This document shows positions 32,790 through 36,609 of a stretch of DNA of 36,609 nt, one piece after another. The DNA comes from an uncultured Eudoraea sp. (GTDB lineage: Bacteria; Bacteroidota; Bacteroidia; Flavobacteriales; Flavobacteriaceae), in the NCBI RefSeq assembly GCF_947260015.1, contig NZ_CAMYOM010000020.1, positions 1 through 36,609 on the forward strand, written 5' to 3'. Position numbers and translations under genes: made by a program. Under the pieces are notes generated by a model, which saw only the letters and a list, made by a program, of their open reading frames with translations, was not told where the DNA came from and did no database searches. How positions within the stretch are numbered: position 1 is the first letter of the stretch; the number at the start of each line of letters is the position of its first letter.

Positions 32790-35720
32790 TTAAAAGTTAA
32801 CATTCAGGTGAAAGTAGAACTGCCTTGAACTGGGAAAGGGAGTAACCTCTATTCCACTGGAAAGCCCAGCACCACCATTAACGGATACCTCCGGATCATA
32901 ACTGCTATAATCTGTAATGGTAAAAAGATTTCTGCCTGAGAACCCAAATTTTACACCCTCCACGGTATCGCCAAAAACATTGTTCACCGTTTTGGTCGGT
33001 AATCTATAATAGATCGCTGCTTCCCTCAGGCGAACATAGCCTGCCGGTTCAACAAATCGCAACGCATTGGCAGGTGTCGACAAACGTGCCTGCCCTTCAG
33101 GAGTTTCCAGATCCGGGGTAACACCTCCCAAATCCGTCAAGAAAGTGGAAAGATTGAGATTTTCACCTCCTTGTTTCCATTGCAAAAGAAACAACACATC
33201 AATCTGCTTAAACAACGTCAGGTTATTGCTAAAGGCCATCTGAAAATCTGGCTCAACATTTCCAACTTGAGTTTGGACACCATCAATTGTACCAACTAAT
33301 TGGGTTACCGGTTTTCCTTCCTCTATAAAAAAGGTTCCCAAACCAAGACCAAAGCCTGCACCGGGCTGGGGAAAGGCCGGAACATCTAAACGGGTAATTT
33401 CCGATCGGTTTAGATAAAACAGAACCCCTGTATTCCATCTAATATTCCGACGATCCAGAACATCAGCCCTTAAACCTAATTCTATACCTTTATTCCTAAG
33501 GTCCGCCAGGTTGGTTGTTTCCTGAGTAAATCCTGTAGAGGCCGGGAGCGCTCTGGTAAGAATTAAATCTTTAACATCTTTGCTATAATATGTGGCCTCA
33601 AATGAAATACGATTTTGGAGGAAACCAAGGTCGAATCCCACTTCGAATTCCCTGGCAGTTTCTGGTTCAACATCTGGGTCTCCCTTAGCTGCTAAAACTG
33701 ATTGTCCAATATTGCCCCCAATATTATTGGCTCCAAAACTGGTAAAAGTAGCTCCAAAACCTGCCGGGTTACCTGTTTCTCCATAAGCAACTCTAAACTT
33801 GAGTTGGCTTATATCCTCAACGCCCCAAAAATCAAAATTAGAAAAGTTCACTGCCAAAGACGCTTTTGGAAAGCCATAGAATTTATTTGGGTCCCCATTT
33901 CTACTGGATTTATCCATCCGAAATCCCAAGGTGGCAATAAACTGATCCTTATAATTTCCTTCAACCTGTGTAAAGAAACCAAAGTCCTCCTCTTCTGTCC
34001 TATTCTGAGCTATAACTTGGTTAACAGATTGATCTACGCTTGTCTGACCGGCTGCAAGAAGGGAACCCCTGCTATTTACCAAATTAGACTCCTGGTTCAG
34101 GTACGTTAAACCCATTTGGGTAGTTAATCCGAAATCTCCTCCTGTGGCGTCATAGTTCCATACACCAATAGCTTGTGTATTATATTGTGTGAAGTTATTC
34201 TTACCTACGCCAACAAACCCACCTTGGCCACCAATTTGAGCCTGATGTGTTTCGGGGACATAAACATTTGTCTCGTTAGCCAAATAGTCAAGTCCACCAC
34301 TTAAAACCAATTTTACACGGTGTTTATCGGTTGTTAATATTTTAGTATTTAAGGTTAGCCCCTGAACTATACGATTGTTGCTATCTTCATTTTTTGCATT
34401 GTCCCTGACAAAAATCGGGTTCCCGGGATAGTTGGGGTTATTTGGATAGTTACCATTGGCATCAGGAAACAGATTGTTCCACGGTCGGGTGAACGCCAAG
34501 GTATAACCATAACTAAGTCCTCCTTCGTTCTCATTACCTGTAAAACTTCTACTAGAATTAGTTCTGGTATAATTGGTAGTAGATGTAAAATCAAAAACAT
34601 TAGAAATCTTATGTTCTATATTGGTACGCAATGAAAAACGGTCAAAACCGGTATTTTTGATAATCCCATCTTCGTCTCTATACGCTCCACCTACATAGAA
34701 CTTGGTTTTTTCATCTCCACCTGTCGCATTTAATCTTGTTTCTGTAATAAACCCTGTTTCGCCGTAGATAATGTCTTCAAAATCATAAAGGCTGCCCCGG
34801 GCAGCAATTGTTGCATCAAATTTGGCCCTTTCAGCGGCATCAAATGTTGATTCCACAGAAGCTGCAGTCCAGGGTCGTATCCCCAACGGATTGGCAATGG
34901 TATTGCTACCTACATCCTGGCTAAAACTGATTTTAGTTTTTCCAACTTTACCTCTTTTTGTAGTAATTATGATTACCCCGGCATTCCCTCTTTGTCCATA
35001 AATTGCAGCGGCAGAAGATCCTTTTAAAACTTCAATATTCTGAATATCATTTGGATCCAGATCTGCCAAGCGGTTACTGGAATTTTCTTCATTACCCGAG
35101 TTTGCGCCCGAGGCAAATCTCAAGCCGGAGGGTATCTCCACATTATTGTAGTAGACTCCGTCTACAATAATCAGAGGCTGGTTGTTTCCATTGATAGAAG
35201 AAACACCCCTAAGCCTTAAGGCAAATCCACCACCGGGAGCTCCGGAAGATGATGTAATGTTCACCCCGGGTACTTTGCCATACAGTGCCCCATCTACCGT
35301 AGACTGACTTGTTGTGCCCACTAGCTCCTGTGAAGAAACCGTTGAAACCGCATTAGCTAAATTTTCACGTTTTACTGAAGTTCCCAAACCTGTAATAACC
35401 ACCTCGTCCAGACCAGTAGCTGATTCTGCTAAAGTGACATTCAGTGTTGTTGCATCCGTTATCCGAATTTCTCTGGTTTCGAATCCCAAAGAGGAAAAAA
35501 CCAAGGTTGCCGGAAAATTGTTGACAGAAATTTCATAATTCCCATCAAAATCGCTCGTAGTTCCTGTTGAGGTACCTTTTATTACAATATCTACCCCTAT
35601 TAAGGGAGTACCATTTAATTCATCCTGGATATTCCCACGGACAGTTGCTTGCGAAAACGCCAAAAACGGCAGCGCAAGAAAAAGCCATAGAAATACCTTG
35701 TTAAGTTGAGTTTTTTTCAT
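32790..35720 (-). CDS. susC: SusC/RagA family TonB-linked outer-membrane transporter
   Basis: From ATG 35718-35720 the product has 976 residues; a TTG two codons upstream is rejected. A signal peptide (to FLAFSQ, about residue 24) precedes a carboxypeptidase-like domain (VRGNIQDELNGTPLIGVDI, about 26-105), the TonB box region LDEVVITGLGT, the plug with IEVLKGSSAAAIYGQRGNAGVIIITTKRG, and a large beta barrel ending in FYFHLNVNF. It works with the adjacent SusD as a pedal-bin uptake unit for oligosaccharides or peptides. No glycoside hydrolase, sulfatase or peptidase is next to it in the window, so the substrate cannot be guessed. The 188 nt to aspS hold its promoter region, in which no good TAnnTTTG was found. 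Confidence 0.93.
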   Translation of the reverse strand: MKKTQLNKVFLWLFLALPFLAFSQATVRGNIQDELNGTPLIGVDIVIKGTSTGTTSDFDGNYEISVNNFPATLVFSSLGFETREIRITDATTLNVTLAESATGLDEVVITGLGTSVKRENLANAVSTVSSQELVGTTSQSTVDGALYGKVPGVNITSSSGAPGGGFALRLRGVSSINGNNQPLIIVDGVYYNNVEIPSGLRFASGANSGNEENSSNRLADLDPNDIQNIEVLKGSSAAAIYGQRGNAGVIIITTKRGKVGKTKISFSQDVGSNTIANPLGIRPWTAASVESTFDAAERAKFDATIAARGSLYDFEDIIYGETGFITETRLNATGGDEKTKFYVGGAYRDEDGIIKNTGFDRFSLRTNIEHKISNVFDFTSTTNYTRTNSSRSFTGNENEGGLSYGYTLAFTRPWNNLFPDANGNYPNNPNYPGNPIFVRDNAKNEDSNNRIVQGLTLNTKILTTDKHRVKLVLSGGLDYLANETNVYVPETHQAQIGGQGGFVGVGKNNFTQYNTQAIGVWNYDATGGDFGLTTQMGLTYLNQESNLVNSRGSLLAAGQTSVDQSVNQVIAQNRTEEEDFGFFTQVEGNYKDQFIATLGFRMDKSSRNGDPNKFYGFPKASLAVNFSNFDFWGVEDISQLKFRVAYGETGNPAGFGATFTSFGANNIGGNIGQSVLAAKGDPDVEPETAREFEVGFDLGFLQNRISFEATYYSKDVKDLILTRALPASTGFTQETTNLADLRNKGIELGLRADVLDRRNIRWNTGVLFYLNRSEITRLDVPAFPQPGAGFGLGLGTFFIEEGKPVTQLVGTIDGVQTQVGNVEPDFQMAFSNNLTLFKQIDVLFLLQWKQGGENLNLSTFLTDLGGVTPDLETPEGQARLSTPANALRFVEPAGYVRLREAAIYYRLPTKTVNNVFGDTVEGVKFGFSGRNLFTITDYSSYDPEVSVNGGAGLSSGIEVTPFPSSRQFYFHLNVNF

Positions 35721-35882
35721 GTTCAATTAGTATTAAGAATTAGCTATTATACATTCCAAGGTAGTGAAGAAAAGGTATAATCAAAATTTTTTTTAAGTTT
35801 TTCTTAACAAAGCTATCATCATAAAAATAAAAAATATGCCAGAAAACACGTTTTAATAATATGGGGTGCAAGCATATCTTCT

Positions 35883-35890
35883 TACATTTG
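35883..35890 (+). promoter_or_regulatory. -7 box of aspS
   Basis: TACATTTG matches TAnnTTTG, 24 nt before the aspS ATG; the base triplet at the -33 position is ATG rather than TTG. Confidence 0.5.
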
Positions 35891-35914
35891 CGGCTGTAAA
35901 ACAAGGCACTTAAA

Positions 35915-36609
35915 ATGTATAGGAGTCATACTTGTGGTGAATTAAGATCATCACACATAAATAAGGAAGTCACTTTGTCTGGTTGGGTGCAAAAAACAAG
36001 AGACAAAGGGTTTGTGGTCTGGGCAGATCTTCGGGATCGATATGGCATTACCCAACTGGTATTTGATGAAGAACGGAGTGATCCTGAAATATTAGAAAAA
36101 GCCAGGGTTTTAGGTCGCGAATTTGTAATACAGGTAAAGGGTACTGTAATTGAACGATCTTCTAAAAATTCCAATATCCCTACAGGAGAAATTGAAATAT
36201 TGGTTACAAAACTTCAGGTATTAAACGAATCCTTATTACCTCCATTTACAATTGAAGACAAAACTGATGGAGGTGAGGACCTGAGAATGAAATATCGCTA
36301 TCTGGATATTCGAAGAAATCCTGTCAAAGAAAATCTAATTTTTCGTAGTAGAGTTACGATCGAAGTAAGAAATTACCTTTCCAAACAAGGGTTTATCGAA
36401 GTGGAAACTCCTTATTTAATAAAATCAACTCCGGAAGGGGCACGAGATTTTGTAGTTCCAAGCAGGATGAATGAAGGACAGTTCTATGCTCTGCCACAAT
36501 CTCCTCAAACCTTCAAACAATTACTCATGGTAGGTGGGTTGGATAAATATTTTCAGATAGTAAAATGCTTTAGAGATGAAGATTTGCGCGCTGACCGACA
36601 ACCAGAATT
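35915..36609 (+). CDS. aspS: Aspartyl-tRNA synthetase, N-terminal part (runs off the window)
   Basis: The frame is open from ATG 35915 to the right edge, giving 231 complete codons. The N-terminal OB-fold anticodon-binding domain is clear ([32 protein letters not shown], about 5-105). The class II catalytic core begins with motif 1 ([10 protein letters not shown]), then the AspRS-typical STPEGARDF and ALPQSPQ, and motif 2 [13 protein letters not shown] at the edge. It charges tRNA-Asp with aspartate in the cytoplasm. The C-terminal half, including motif 3 and the GAD insertion of bacterial AspRS, lies beyond the window. It is divergent from susC and has its own promoter. Confidence 0.95.
   Translation, partial: MYRSHTCGELRSSHINKEVTLSGWVQKTRDKGFVVWADLRDRYGITQLVFDEERSDPEILEKARVLGREFVIQVKGTVIERSSKNSNIPTGEIEILVTKLQVLNESLLPPFTIEDKTDGGEDLRMKYRYLDIRRNPVKENLIFRSRVTIEVRNYLSKQGFIEVETPYLIKSTPEGARDFVVPSRMNEGQFYALPQSPQTFKQLLMVGGLDKYFQIVKCFRDEDLRADRQPE

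Noticed and set aside
1-36609. CRISPR array, toxin-antitoxin pair, insertion sequence or prophage
   Set aside because: No regularly spaced repeats, no transposase or integrase motifs, and no phage genes were seen; the window looks like stable chromosome apart from the tRNA-Asn rearrangement.

Overview
The window reads as a low-GC chromosomal segment of a member of the Bacteroidota, most likely a marine-type Flavobacteriia. Evidence for this: many genes are preceded by the Bacteroidota -7 box TAnnTTTG (sometimes with TTG about 20 nt upstream) rather than sigma70 boxes and Shine-Dalgarno sites; there is a SusC/SusD pair; exported proteins end their signal peptides in -SQ/-SAQ; carotenoid genes are present. 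No phage, integrase, transposase or CRISPR array was seen.

Layout. (1) 1-1180: the 3' end of a metzincin-type zinc protease gene, then a disturbed tRNA-Asn(GUU) locus with a duplicated tRNA 3' end plus terminator, a broken tRNA 5' half, and two perfect palindromic mini-repeats at the break points. (2) 1181-3564, minus strand: a DUF4382 lipoprotein and the site-2 protease RseP. (3) 3727-7093, plus strand: a SCO-type copper chaperone, then feoA-feoB and a 49-residue Cys-rich FeoB partner. (4) 7096-10600, minus strand: a DUF423 membrane protein, a secreted DUF2141 protein, an unknown anchored protein and a large S9 prolyl-oligopeptidase-type peptidase. (5) 10820-12481: two adjacent class-I-like PPK2 polyphosphate kinases. 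(6) 12518-18495: a heavy-metal efflux unit made of a small His-rich exported protein, a giant CusA-type RND pump fused to its own TolC-type outer-membrane factor, and a CusB-type adaptor. (7) 18528-22382: an MntR/DtxR-type regulator with a ZIP metal transporter, divergent from a TonB-dependent receptor with a CxxC plug; the 52-76 nt between them hold stacked inverted repeats. (8) 22435-24551: lycopene cyclase and a GGPP-type polyprenyl synthase, convergent and overlapping by 4 bp. (9) 24716-31363: TetR regulator, TolC, lipoprotein adaptor and HAE-type RND pump, with a 10-bp-arm inverted repeat at the promoter and a strong terminator after the operon. (10) 31439-35720, minus strand: SusD and SusC. 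(11) 35915 to the right edge: the start of aspartyl-tRNA synthetase.

How they work together: 3.7-7.1 kb and 12.5-22.4 kb are largely transition-metal handling (copper delivery, ferrous iron uptake, heavy-metal export, metal-sensing control of a ZIP importer and probably of an outer-membrane receptor). The TetR-TolC-adaptor-RND operon is a complete second tripartite pump. The most notable points are the internal signal peptide in the pump/outer-membrane-factor fusion, the MntR-ZIP-TonB receptor divergon with its operator-like repeats, the tRNA-Asn rearrangement with palindromes, and a set of nearly leaderless genes whose -7 box itself supplies a spurious upstream TTG start.
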